A program made the translations under genes and the position numbers. Source: Rickettsia sp. (GTDB lineage Bacteria > Pseudomonadota > Alphaproteobacteria > Rickettsiales > Rickettsiaceae). From it: a DNA stretch of 50,645 nucleotides. The stretch spans positions 1-50,645 of the forward strand of contig JADHZC010000005.1 of assembly GCA_015657545.1 (NCBI GenBank), given 5' to 3'. Every line of letters starts with the position of its first letter. The stretch's first letter is position 1. Below, one piece after another: positions 39,138 through 48,027 of the stretch. A model generated the notes under the pieces. The model worked only from the letters and a program-made list of their open reading frames with translations. It ran no database searches and was not told the origin of the DNA.

Positions 39138-41053
39138 CGATCCTTAATTTTATCAATTTGACTATTTTTAGTTGGTGTATTAACATTTTCATATGCATTT
39201 TTTAATGTTGATGACGTATCTAATGGATTTTGACTAGAAGAACGCAATATTCTATCATGATTTCGTAGATTGTGATTAGAAGAACGCAACACACTATCAT
39301 ATTTTTGTGAGTTTCGATTAGAAGAACGCGACACACTATCATATTTTTGTGAATTTCGATTAGAAGAACGCAACACACTATCATATTTTTGTGAATTTCG
39401 ATTAATACTATCAAAACCCTTTAGATTTTTGAAACCCTTTTTCAGACTATCAAAACCCTTTTTTGCATTACTCAAGCCAATTTTATCAAAAATATTTGAA
39501 CTTTTTGCATTTCTCATATTAACTAATATTGGGCCTCCTGTAATAAAAGCTACAAAAGAAGCAATATTGCTCCTTATCTTTATTACTAGATAAGCTATTA
39601 TAGACAATTGTAAGAAATTTATTATAAAATCACTAATATTAGAAAAGACATTACTAAACATATAAAAAAAATTAACATCACCTTCTTCATTTCCAAACAA
39701 TTTATAAAAAGCTTTTTCAAAAATCCATATTGCAAGAAAAATATAGAGAGTAGCTACTAAAGGTTGTAATATCATAGATAAATTAACTTTGATAAATTTA
39801 TCAAAATAATCCCTAGTAAAACTAAATAAATACATTGTAATAAAAATAGGTGACAAAATAGACAATATTGTCATAACTATTAAAGACCTAACAAAAATTT
39901 CTAATACAAAAGTAAACATACTTAACACAAGTAAAATATACTGCAGTATCAACATACCCCAAAAAGAACCAAATTTTAAAAAAACTATAATCAAAACTAA
40001 GAAAAGTTCATTAGGTAGAAAAGACGATAGATAGCAATCAATAGAATCCCAAAATCCTAAAAAAGCATATCCTTCCTCATAAGAGGTATCATTTCCTTTA
40101 GGAAATTTACAAATTTTACCAGATAAATTTATAAATCTAGCTAATTCACTACCAGCACTCTCAACTAAAGGTAAAATATATTTATCAAAACCATTTTGTA
40201 TTTTTCCGTCTTCTCCAACTAAGCCTATAGAAAAATAAGTAACAAATATCATTTTAATTATCTCTATAATCAACGAGGTCTTATTTATCTCTTGAGTTAA
40301 AATTATTCTATATCCTATAAAAATCACATATAAAACTAAAGAATATTGAACAAAATTTTTTAAAATTTCTCTGATGTCTTTTAAAGAATCCTCGCGTATT
40401 TCTTTTAACATTTGAGAAGTACAATAATATACTATTGAAGAAAGTGGACGTTTAGATTGAGAATGATTTTTTATATCTCTCACGCAGCTTTCATTAACCT
40501 CTTTTGCATCACTTTGTTGCATAAATGTACATCCTAGATAAGGAGAAAAAACTAAAAATTGAGCTTGAGTACATACCATATCCATATGAGTAGATAAAAA
40601 AACATTAGCTGAACCAGGTATAAAACCTAAAATTTTAGTGTCTACTTGTATTTGATTTTTAGGTGCATTATTCTCTATTGTTAACAATGTTTCTCTAAAA
40701 TCACTAGATCCTTTAGCTTTAATAAAAGGCTTTAAAGATATTTTGTTACATGTACCATCATTTTGATTCCAATCCTCACATTTAGGCCTATTTGGAATAG
40801 CGCAAAGATCTAAATTATTTTTAGAATCTTGGAATCTAATTTTATTCTGAGCTGTTAATTTTTGACCTAAAGTTAATTGAATTAACATACTATCAATCAA
40901 GATGCTATCATAAACTGGAAAACACGTATTAGAAATCTTACTTTCATCTTGAATATCTGAAATTGATTGATTGCTGTTACTAGCAAAAATAGAAGAAGTA
41001 AAATGCGATAAAAATATAAAAAATACATATATTAATATATTTTGTCTTTTCAC
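39134..41053 (-). CDS. virB6: VirB6-family type IV secretion channel protein with repetitive tail
   Basis: 639 residues. It has an N-terminal signal-like helix (1-24), a Cys-rich extracytoplasmic region (about 40-210), then five or more membrane helices (about 230-520) in the TrbL/VirB6 pattern, including LSILSPIFITMYLFSFTRDYFDKFIKVNLSMILQPLVA. The cytosol- or periplasm-exposed tail (about 549-604) holds four 14-residue repeats. Rickettsiales VirB6 proteins are enlarged in this way relative to Agrobacterium VirB6 (about 300 residues). It follows virB4 after 42 bp. Only one virB6 copy is present here, whereas several tandem copies are known in other Rickettsiales. Confidence 0.85.
   Translation of the reverse strand: MKRQNILIYVFFIFLSHFTSSIFASNSNQSISDIQDESKISNTCFPVYDSILIDSMLIQLTLGQKLTAQNKIRFQDSKNNLDLCAIPNRPKCEDWNQNDGTCNKISLKPFIKAKGSSDFRETLLTIENNAPKNQIQVDTKILGFIPGSANVFLSTHMDMVCTQAQFLVFSPYLGCTFMQQSDAKEVNESCVRDIKNHSQSKRPLSSIVYYCTSQMLKEIREDSLKDIREILKNFVQYSLVLYVIFIGYRIILTQEINKTSLIIEIIKMIFVTYFSIGLVGEDGKIQNGFDKYILPLVESAGSELARFINLSGKICKFPKGNDTSYEEGYAFLGFWDSIDCYLSSFLPNELFLVLIIVFLKFGSFWGMLILQYILLVLSMFTFVLEIFVRSLIVMTILSILSPIFITMYLFSFTRDYFDKFIKVNLSMILQPLVATLYIFLAIWIFEKAFYKLFGNEEGDVNFFYMFSNVFSNISDFIINFLQLSIIAYLVIKIRSNIASFVAFITGGPILVNMRNAKSSNIFDKIGLSNAKKGFDSLKKGFKNLKGFDSINRNSQKYDSVLRSSNRNSQKYDSVSRSSNRNSQKYDSVLRSSNHNLRNHDRILRSSSQNPLDTSSTLKNAYENVNTPTKNSQIDKIKDR
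39241..39408 (-). repeat. Four tandem 42-bp repeats within virB6
   Basis: Units at 39241-39282, 39283-39324, 39325-39366 and 39367-39408 (plus-strand coordinates). The last three are nearly identical; the first is diverged. They encode NRNSQKYDSVLRSS-type units: polar, basic, Ser-rich, with one Tyr each. The near identity suggests recent expansion or homogenisation. Confidence 0.93.
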
Positions 41054-41095
41054 TTTTTTAAAAATAAAAATTACACAATTAATAACTTATTTAGA

Positions 41096-43525
41096 TCAGA
41101 GCTTTTTTTCTTTTTTGTTTTTCGCAACAGCATGATAAAACTCCTCTAGCCAATCCTTTGGTTCACTTCCATGTTCTGCTATTTGTGCATGCAAAATATT
41201 CACTGTACTAGCATTCCCAGATAATATTGAGATTAAATCTTCCATATTATCTAAATTTAATTTAGCTACAGAAGATTTAACTCCTTGTTTTACAAGAAAA
41301 TATCTGGTTTGAGGGTCAATATTTTTGACTATCTGGAATTCTTTTTCTGAAAGCATAAAAATCTCCTTATAAGAAGATGTAGCCTTAAGATTAGAAAGAA
41401 AAATTTGCGTAGCAGTTTGCTGCACTAAAGTGTCACTAATAGAACTTTTTGTAGCATCTTCTACTGATTGAGTAGCAAAAATCACCATTGTATTTAATTT
41501 TCTGAGAACTTTTAACCAATTTTTAATTTTAGGAGCAAAAAAAGGATTATCAATCAAAGCCCAAGCTTCATCTAAAATAATCATGGTTTTAGTTCCATCT
41601 AAAGAAATATTAATTCTATGAAAGAGATATAATAATACAGCTGGTAAAACTATCTGATTATCTAATATTTGAGACATCTCAAATCCAAAAACATGTGATT
41701 CTGAAAAATCTATTTCATCTTCATGATTATCAAACACTTTGGCATAATTACCTTCTCCATACCAAGCAGATAATCTGCTAGCGATATTTCCTTGTTTTTT
41801 CAACCCAAAAAAAGGTGCTATATTGGATAATTTTCTATCCTCTTTTTCTAATTTAAAATTCCCTTCAATAGCTTCATACAAAAGAGCTCTATCCTCTGAA
41901 GTAACTTTGTAATCACCACCAGCCTCTACAAGAGCAGAAAGCCATTCTAATAAAAAAGCCTTATTTTCTGAGCCCTCTTCTAAAAGTAATGGATTAAAAT
42001 TACATCTTTTTGAAGGATTAATAACTGTATAGACTCCCTTAATAGCTCTAATAAATATCTCTGCTCCTCGATCCTTATCAAAAAAAAACATTTTAGGATT
42101 AAATTTACAAGCGCTTGCAACCAGAGAATTCATTAAGACCGTTTTACCAGCTCCAGTAGGACCAATAATAAGACTATGTCCAACATCCGCTACATGAAAG
42201 TTAAAATAAAATTCCGTGTTAGATTGATTTTCTAAAGAAATTAAATACTCACCCCAGTGATTACCATTCTTTCTACCCATAGGATAATTATGCATAGAAA
42301 AAAATGAAGCTAAATTATAAGTATTTATTAAAGACTGCCTCACTAAATAATCTCCATTTCCTGGTAACTGGCCCCAAAAAGATAGTTCCATATTCTTCTT
42401 TTCTCTAACCACTTGCATTCCGACATTAGATAATTGTACAGTTGCATAAGATATTGCGTTTTCTAATTGAGATATTGTGTCTTCTATGCACATCAATGTA
42501 AAATGATGCTTACCAAAACCTATAGTTCCACTTGAGGCAAGATCTATAGCATCCGTGATCTCAACAATTTGAGATTCCGCTTTATCTTCTGCTTGTAACA
42601 TACGATTTTGTTGAAGTTCTAATTGGGCTATAGCAATTCTTCTGTTAAAAAATACAAAGCTTTGGCTCAAAATAAATTCAAAAGGTACTCTTAGAAGACC
42701 ATCTAACATACCCGCATAAGTAGATGGACAATATTCTCTAATAGACAAAATTCCAGCATATTTTTTGCTATTAACAGATTCTATAATTTCCATAAAAGAA
42801 TTTTTAAATGTAATTCTTTTAGATGTTAAATTTTTATCAAAATGATCCCTTACCAAGGCTACATTTTCAATTTTATCAACACAATTAGTAATCTGCATTA
42901 AAAATTCACTTATCTCACAAACACATCTTTCTTCTAAAAATTTAGTACTTAATAACTTAGCACCATAAGATTCAAAAGCATTAACCAATCTAGAAGAAAC
43001 ATCTTTTAGAGAAGCTTGCATATTCTGAATATTTTTAATTTTTTTGTCTTTTTTAGTACTAAAGTTAAAAATATTAACTAGTTTATCTATAAAAGATATA
43101 GCAGACTTATTTGTATTATTAAATAAAACAGTAATATAATAATCGTTAGAAAATGTATTTTGATCTTGTTGGCTTTGATTAATTTTATAATAAAAATAAT
43201 TAACAAAATCTTTTTTATTAGTAGAATATTTTGATTGAAATTTTCTACTTTTTTTTCTACGGATTAGATGAAAATATAACATTACATCATCAAGCTCCAT
43301 ATTTTTAAATACAACATTTCTAAGATTTTTTTTAATATCTAACTCTTCTGAATCAACAGTTTCAAAAGGCACTCCTTGAAGATAAATTACCTGAAATAAA
43401 TTTAAATCTTTGGTAATAATAGTATTATGATTTAAATATCCTAAATATGGGACAAAATGAGAAGCTGGAAATTCATTACGGCTTAATGATTCTTTATTTT
43501 GTGATCTCTTAAAAATCTTAAACAT
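41096..43525 (-). CDS. virB4: Type IV secretion ATPase VirB4
   Basis: 809 residues from the ATG at 43525, which begins MFKIFKRSQNKESL. An upstream ATG at 43582 would add 19 residues inside virB3 and is less likely. The N-terminal CagE/TrbE/VirB domain is followed by an ATPase with Walker A IIGPTGAGKT near residue 454 and Walker B MIILDEAWALIDNPFFAPK near 649, then IFATQSVEDATKSSISDTLVQQT. VirB4 energises pilus and channel assembly at the inner membrane. It overlaps the virB3 stop by eight bases (ATGTTTAA). Confidence 0.95.
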   Translation of the reverse strand: MFKIFKRSQNKESLSRNEFPASHFVPYLGYLNHNTIITKDLNLFQVIYLQGVPFETVDSEELDIKKNLRNVVFKNMELDDVMLYFHLIRRKKSRKFQSKYSTNKKDFVNYFYYKINQSQQDQNTFSNDYYITVLFNNTNKSAISFIDKLVNIFNFSTKKDKKIKNIQNMQASLKDVSSRLVNAFESYGAKLLSTKFLEERCVCEISEFLMQITNCVDKIENVALVRDHFDKNLTSKRITFKNSFMEIIESVNSKKYAGILSIREYCPSTYAGMLDGLLRVPFEFILSQSFVFFNRRIAIAQLELQQNRMLQAEDKAESQIVEITDAIDLASSGTIGFGKHHFTLMCIEDTISQLENAISYATVQLSNVGMQVVREKKNMELSFWGQLPGNGDYLVRQSLINTYNLASFFSMHNYPMGRKNGNHWGEYLISLENQSNTEFYFNFHVADVGHSLIIGPTGAGKTVLMNSLVASACKFNPKMFFFDKDRGAEIFIRAIKGVYTVINPSKRCNFNPLLLEEGSENKAFLLEWLSALVEAGGDYKVTSEDRALLYEAIEGNFKLEKEDRKLSNIAPFFGLKKQGNIASRLSAWYGEGNYAKVFDNHEDEIDFSESHVFGFEMSQILDNQIVLPAVLLYLFHRINISLDGTKTMIILDEAWALIDNPFFAPKIKNWLKVLRKLNTMVIFATQSVEDATKSSISDTLVQQTATQIFLSNLKATSSYKEIFMLSEKEFQIVKNIDPQTRYFLVKQGVKSSVAKLNLDNMEDLISILSGNASTVNILHAQIAEHGSEPKDWLEEFYHAVAKNKKEKKL

Positions 43526-43808
43526 AATATGAATTTCCATCATAAAACATGCGATTAGAGCAAAAATTACATTTTTGCGCATGTTTCATGTATATTTCCA
43601 AAAAGCGACTTTCTTTAAAAGAAACATAATATCCAACTCCATGTAAAATAGCTGATAAAAATGCTACTCTAAAATCACTTGACTGTATAAAAATAACTAT
43701 GCTGATCATCATATTAAGCATAACAAAATGCATGCTTACACCAAAAATTAAATTAGGTTTCGTAAGACCTAAAAAAACAGGTTCTTGTTTTGTAAAATAC
43801 TCAGACAT
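43518..43808 (-). CDS. virB3: Type IV secretion protein VirB3
   Basis: 96 residues, the normal small size. The N-terminal PVFLGLTKPNLIFGVSMHFV is the VirB3/TrbD hallmark, followed by two membrane helices (about 18-38 and 42-58) and a basic Phe/Cys-containing tail. VirB3 is an inner-membrane partner of VirB4 and is coupled to it through an eight-base overlap. It is the first gene of this vir cluster. Confidence 0.92.
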   Translation of the reverse strand: MSEYFTKQEPVFLGLTKPNLIFGVSMHFVMLNMMISIVIFIQSSDFRVAFLSAILHGVGYYVSFKESRFLEIYMKHAQKCNFCSNRMFYDGNSYYV

Positions 43809-44333
43809 TGTTTTTAACCAAATTCAACTATAATTACGATTATCCTATAGAAAAAAAATTCTGCAAATAAATTTTGCTAAAAAATTAAATATTTAATAAA
43901 ATTGTAATAATTTTAATTACAATAATATCTCTTTAAATTTGATAAATGAATAAAACTATTAATACAATTGTTTTAGAAATAAAAAATTGAATTAACTAAT
44001 ATGTATAAAAATTTTTAGCAAAAAATGATGCAAATTTTTTTTCAAAATAAAGATATAATATAATTATATTAACTAAGCATTTTTTAATTTTTAATCATTT
44101 TTTATAAAATGAGTTTTTGTATATAAAGAAAGATCATTATTTTACTATTAATCAATTCAAAAATCTGGTTGAATCTATATCTAAAATAACGGAATTTTTA
44201 TCTGCTAAAATTTTGATAAATAAAGTAATAATTTAATAAATCTATTACATAAATAAACAAATCATCTCTAACAGAAATCATATTTTTCTAAGACTATTAA
44301 ATATAAAGACTTTTTGATTTATTAAGTAAGTTT
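43809..44333. other. Intergenic region between virB3 and the acyltransferase gene
   Basis: A/T-rich. It should contain the virB3 promoter. An inverted repeat is annotated separately. A plus-strand frame at 44117-44236 (39 codons from TTG, with codon-like amphipathic sequence) may be a gene scrap. No RNA gene is seen. Confidence 0.3.
43901..43923. promoter_or_regulatory. 8-bp inverted repeat upstream of virB3
   Basis: ATTGTAAT, seven bases, ATTACAAT: a perfect inverted repeat starting about 90 bp upstream of the virB3 start. It is a candidate operator or transcript hairpin. A/T-rich DNA yields such repeats by chance, so confidence is low. Confidence 0.3.
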
Positions 44334-46448
44334 TTATTCTTCAATTATCTTTGAATTAAATTTTTGTATTATTTTCAAAGAATTTTTATTTTTATCAATT
44401 ACAATATTATTGATATTTTGAAAAAATAAAAAAAATTTTTCTATTTCACTTCTGAAAAACTCTATATCAACATCTTTTTGTAGAAAAATTTCATAATTAA
44501 CCAATTCTCTATCATCTATATTTTTAGATATCTGAAACATAGATTTTGCATCTCTATTAAAAAAAAAATAAATCTGCTTAAATAATGGATCTTCTCTATA
44601 ATTTTTTTTGAAATTTTCTCTTAAATTATTGATAAAAAAATTATTAAAAATAGTGAAATCAGGAAAATTTTTTATTAAATTATAATCCTTATTATTAAAA
44701 TTTTTCCAACCTTCATTTAAAAAAATCTCCTTTACAAAACTATATGAAGCCTCACTCATATGTTGCTTTTCTTGAAAAAAATTCATATTACTAAATGGCA
44801 AGAAATGAAAAAAATCCGACTCCACACTATAAGTATAATTATTTAAAGCAAAAATAAGTGTAAAATCACTTAAAAGATATGAAATTATATTTAATTTCAG
44901 ATTTTTAAAATTATTATAAATAAAATCTTGAAGATGAAAATATTGGCTTGAATATTTTAATGTTACAATCCTTAGTTGATCCAATTCATAAAAATCAATA
45001 TATTTTAAAGAGATGTAAAAAAATTTTTCTTGAGTAAATAAAATTGTAATATTTTTAGAATAAATAAAAGCACTAATAGTCTTATAAGACATATCATCAT
45101 CTTTAATGATATAACCGACTTGCCTTTTCAAAAGAGGCAATAAACCCCAAATTACTCCATCTTTTTGAGAACAACTTATATTAGTAAGAAAAATATCAGA
45201 ATACCTAATATTAAAATTTGATATCACAGATATAATATTTTCTTGAATTTGCCTATCTGAAAAAAATTCATACCCACCTTGCGAATTAGAAAAGACAAAA
45301 CCAGTATTGTTATCTAAATTGTTAAATCCTGAAAACATTTTAGATAAACATAGAATATGGTCAATTTTTCTCAATATAATATCTTCTACATAAACTATAG
45401 TAATACCCTTAGATAAAGCTAAATCTGATATATTCTGTAAATCAGAATAAAAATCTAATAATTTTTTAGAAGTAACAAGAATTTTTATTTGAAGATTTAC
45501 AAGAGAGCCAATAACATTTTCTGATTTATTAGCAATATTCAAAATAAATTTTCTATATCCTTTCAAAGAAATAGCAAATATTGAGTATATAAGTTCTAAA
45601 GAATTATCTAGTAAAATAGCTACAATATTAGATTTTGATCTTACAAACTGAAAAATAAATTTACAATAACATAAACTATATGTCATTAATTTTTGATATG
45701 AAACCAAATTATCTTTATCTCCTAAAATTCCTTGATTTGTAGGATATTTTAATGACTCTTCTAATAAAACAGAAAAAATATTACCGTGTTTTTTAAAACT
45801 CAAAAAAACCATTTGTGACATTGCTCGATGCATTTGTACAAGAAAGTCATTTCTTAATTCTTTTCTAGAGTTAAATACTCTATTTTCAGTGATATTAAAA
45901 ATTTTTCCTATGTAAATATTAATTACATGATAAAGAAAAGTTTTTTTATAGGAGATTTTATTTTTTAACCTAGAAAAAAAACTGGCTTCAGTACCAGTAA
46001 TATGTATAGGTAATATATCAGCTCCAGAGTTGATTGCTACTAAGGAGGCTCCTGAATAAATCTTCATCAAAGAGCCTGTAGTACTTGTTCTCCCTTCTGG
46101 AAAGATCACAATATTTTTACCCAAATTAATATAGTTAATAAGAATTTTTAAAGAAGAAGCATGATTAGGATCTACAGAAATTACAGGAACAATTTTTAAA
46201 AATGGTCGAACCCACCATTTAACAGAAATATGAGGATTAATTGCAAATGTAAGATCCCATATTGGTAAAAACATAGAGATTAAAGGAGGTTCTAGATAAG
46301 AAAGATGATTACATATTATAAGTAAGCCTTTTTTACGATTATTATAATGATCAATGTTATTCAAACCAGATATCTTAACTTTATAAAATATAATGGTGAG
46401 CAATTTACAAAAATTTATAACAAATCTCTTACATATAGATCTCACCAT
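44334..46448 (-). CDS. aas: Aas-like acyltransferase with a degenerate adenylation domain
   Basis: 704 residues with the layout of Aas, which reacylates lysophospholipids. The N-terminal PlsC-type acyltransferase (about 1-220) has NHLSYLE (47-53), KWWVRPFLKIVPVISVDP, FPEGRTSTTG (116-125) and LPIHITGTEA. The catalytic HX4D is HX4E here (His48, Glu53). The second part (about 240-704) aligns in length and order with the acyl-ACP synthetase domain, but the AMP-binding loop normally rich in Ser/Thr-Gly-Pro-Lys-Gly is SNSQGGYEFF (387-396). I find no YGxTE motif. The adenylating activity is probably lost. It lies 13 bp after the POT transporter gene. Confidence 0.75.
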   Translation of the reverse strand: MVRSICKRFVINFCKLLTIIFYKVKISGLNNIDHYNNRKKGLLIICNHLSYLEPPLISMFLPIWDLTFAINPHISVKWWVRPFLKIVPVISVDPNHASSLKILINYINLGKNIVIFPEGRTSTTGSLMKIYSGASLVAINSGADILPIHITGTEASFFSRLKNKISYKKTFLYHVINIYIGKIFNITENRVFNSRKELRNDFLVQMHRAMSQMVFLSFKKHGNIFSVLLEESLKYPTNQGILGDKDNLVSYQKLMTYSLCYCKFIFQFVRSKSNIVAILLDNSLELIYSIFAISLKGYRKFILNIANKSENVIGSLVNLQIKILVTSKKLLDFYSDLQNISDLALSKGITIVYVEDIILRKIDHILCLSKMFSGFNNLDNNTGFVFSNSQGGYEFFSDRQIQENIISVISNFNIRYSDIFLTNISCSQKDGVIWGLLPLLKRQVGYIIKDDDMSYKTISAFIYSKNITILFTQEKFFYISLKYIDFYELDQLRIVTLKYSSQYFHLQDFIYNNFKNLKLNIISYLLSDFTLIFALNNYTYSVESDFFHFLPFSNMNFFQEKQHMSEASYSFVKEIFLNEGWKNFNNKDYNLIKNFPDFTIFNNFFINNLRENFKKNYREDPLFKQIYFFFNRDAKSMFQISKNIDDRELVNYEIFLQKDVDIEFFRSEIEKFFLFFQNINNIVIDKNKNSLKIIQKFNSKIIEE

Positions 46449-46461
46449 TACTCAAATAACA

Positions 46462-47994
46462 TCATTTAGAAGTTTTTAATAATTTTCTAATTAAAGGAAT
46501 TAATATAACAAATAATATTATTACAAGCATATGATTTTTAACTATTTGTAAAAATCCTTCCTTATAAATTTCTAAAGATTGCAAGCTAGAAAAATTATCA
46601 TCTCTACCAACTGAAAACATATCAGATATGATAACACCGCCCCAAATATTGGATATAGATAACGAACCCATGGTAAGACCCATTGTAAAACCTTTCCATC
46701 TTGCGGGAGCAAGTTCGGTAGTTTTTGATTGAATAAATGGTGCTATCAAAATTTCTCCTATACTCATAACAACAATAGCAAGCATTGGAAAAACATAGTG
46801 AGTTTTCCCTAATACATCTATGTATTTTGTGCCTAAATATAAAATAGCAAAACACAAAATTATTGTAAATAATCCTAAAAGAAAATTTAAGATATCTGTT
46901 TTAACATTAGATTTTATTATTCTACTCATAAAAAAACCAAATATCATAACCGCCATGGGATTAATAGCTTGTGATACTTCTGAAGGAACGTGAAATGATA
47001 AAATTGAGTTATTTGTATGCCTATCCATAAAAATAAGGAACAAAGAACCCAAATGCATTTCATACATATAAAATATCACATAAAAGACCAAAAAAATAAA
47101 TAAAATTATTATATTTTTTTTTTCTTGCTTAGACTTAAGTGAAAAAAAGATTTTTCCTAAAATAAAAAAAGATATAATATACATAATAATTTTAAGTATT
47201 TTAATACTAGTAATATTTTGACTATTAAAAAAATCTTTAGAAAAATAAGAATATTTAAGGATAAAGGCTAATAAAAATGCAAAAATCACAGTAAAGAACA
47301 TTAAAATTGTAATATTCCTTTTCATATTAGTTCTATTACTTATTTGTTTTGTAATATCCAAATGAGCAAATACATGTTTATACTTCAAAAAAGTCATTAA
47401 CCCAAATAACATTCCTAACCCAGCTAAAGAAAGAGCAATATGCCAGCCAAAATATGATTTTGTATATCCGCATATTATAGAAGCAGAAAAAGATCCTACA
47501 TTTACAGCAACATAAAATAACGTAAATCCAGAAATTTTCTTTTCTTGATTATTATCTTTATAACAAAGGCCAAGCAAATTTGTTATATTACCCTTAAAAA
47601 ATCCACTTCCAATTGCTATAAAAGCAAGACCTAAAAATACCAAATCACTATTCCATTTAGAAAAAAATATTAAGAAATGTCCGAAAGCTATAACAACACA
47701 TCCGATAAGAGTCATTTTAATGAATCCTAATAATTTATCCGCTAGCACTCCTCCAATTATCACTAAAGCATAACCCAAAGCTCCATGAAAAGAATAGAGA
47801 AAATACGCATGAGCATCACTCATACCCATTTCATATACAAAATGTTTAAATAATAAACTTCTAAGACCGTAATAACTAAATCTTTCCCACAATTCTACAA
47901 AAAACAATATGAGTAAAAATCTAGGAAAAATCGAATTTTTTGAATAAACAAAATATTTTAAATAATCTTGATTATTAGTTGATATTTGCGCCAT
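46462..47994 (-). CDS. POT/PTR2-family proton-dependent peptide transporter
   Basis: 510 residues with about 14 membrane helices. The first helix carries the ExxER motif in FVELWERFSYYGLRSLL (residues 32-48). The PTR2 block FTLFYVAVNVGSFSASIICGY lies near 157-177. GGVLADKLLGF fits the loop 2-3 region. The family imports di- and tripeptides with protons. It is 33 bp after an amino acid permease gene, and both feed the cell with host-derived nitrogen. The exact substrate is unknown. Confidence 0.88.
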   Translation of the reverse strand: MAQISTNNQDYLKYFVYSKNSIFPRFLLILFFVELWERFSYYGLRSLLFKHFVYEMGMSDAHAYFLYSFHGALGYALVIIGGVLADKLLGFIKMTLIGCVVIAFGHFLIFFSKWNSDLVFLGLAFIAIGSGFFKGNITNLLGLCYKDNNQEKKISGFTLFYVAVNVGSFSASIICGYTKSYFGWHIALSLAGLGMLFGLMTFLKYKHVFAHLDITKQISNRTNMKRNITILMFFTVIFAFLLAFILKYSYFSKDFFNSQNITSIKILKIIMYIISFFILGKIFFSLKSKQEKKNIIILFIFLVFYVIFYMYEMHLGSLFLIFMDRHTNNSILSFHVPSEVSQAINPMAVMIFGFFMSRIIKSNVKTDILNFLLGLFTIILCFAILYLGTKYIDVLGKTHYVFPMLAIVVMSIGEILIAPFIQSKTTELAPARWKGFTMGLTMGSLSISNIWGGVIISDMFSVGRDDNFSSLQSLEIYKEGFLQIVKNHMLVIILFVILIPLIRKLLKTSK

Positions 47995-48027
47995 AGCAAT
48001 TAAATTGTATAAAATTAAAAAATTTAC

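Noticed and set aside
39220..39414. Second minus-strand frame across the virB6 repeats giving a repetitive 64-residue protein
   Set aside because: It overlaps the long virB6 frame completely. A 42-bp period keeps all stop-free frames open, so it is a shadow.
43526..43582. 19-residue N-terminal extension of VirB4
   Set aside because: It would lie inside virB3. The downstream ATG gives the usual VirB4 start and an eight-base coupling overlap like that of rplP-rpmC.
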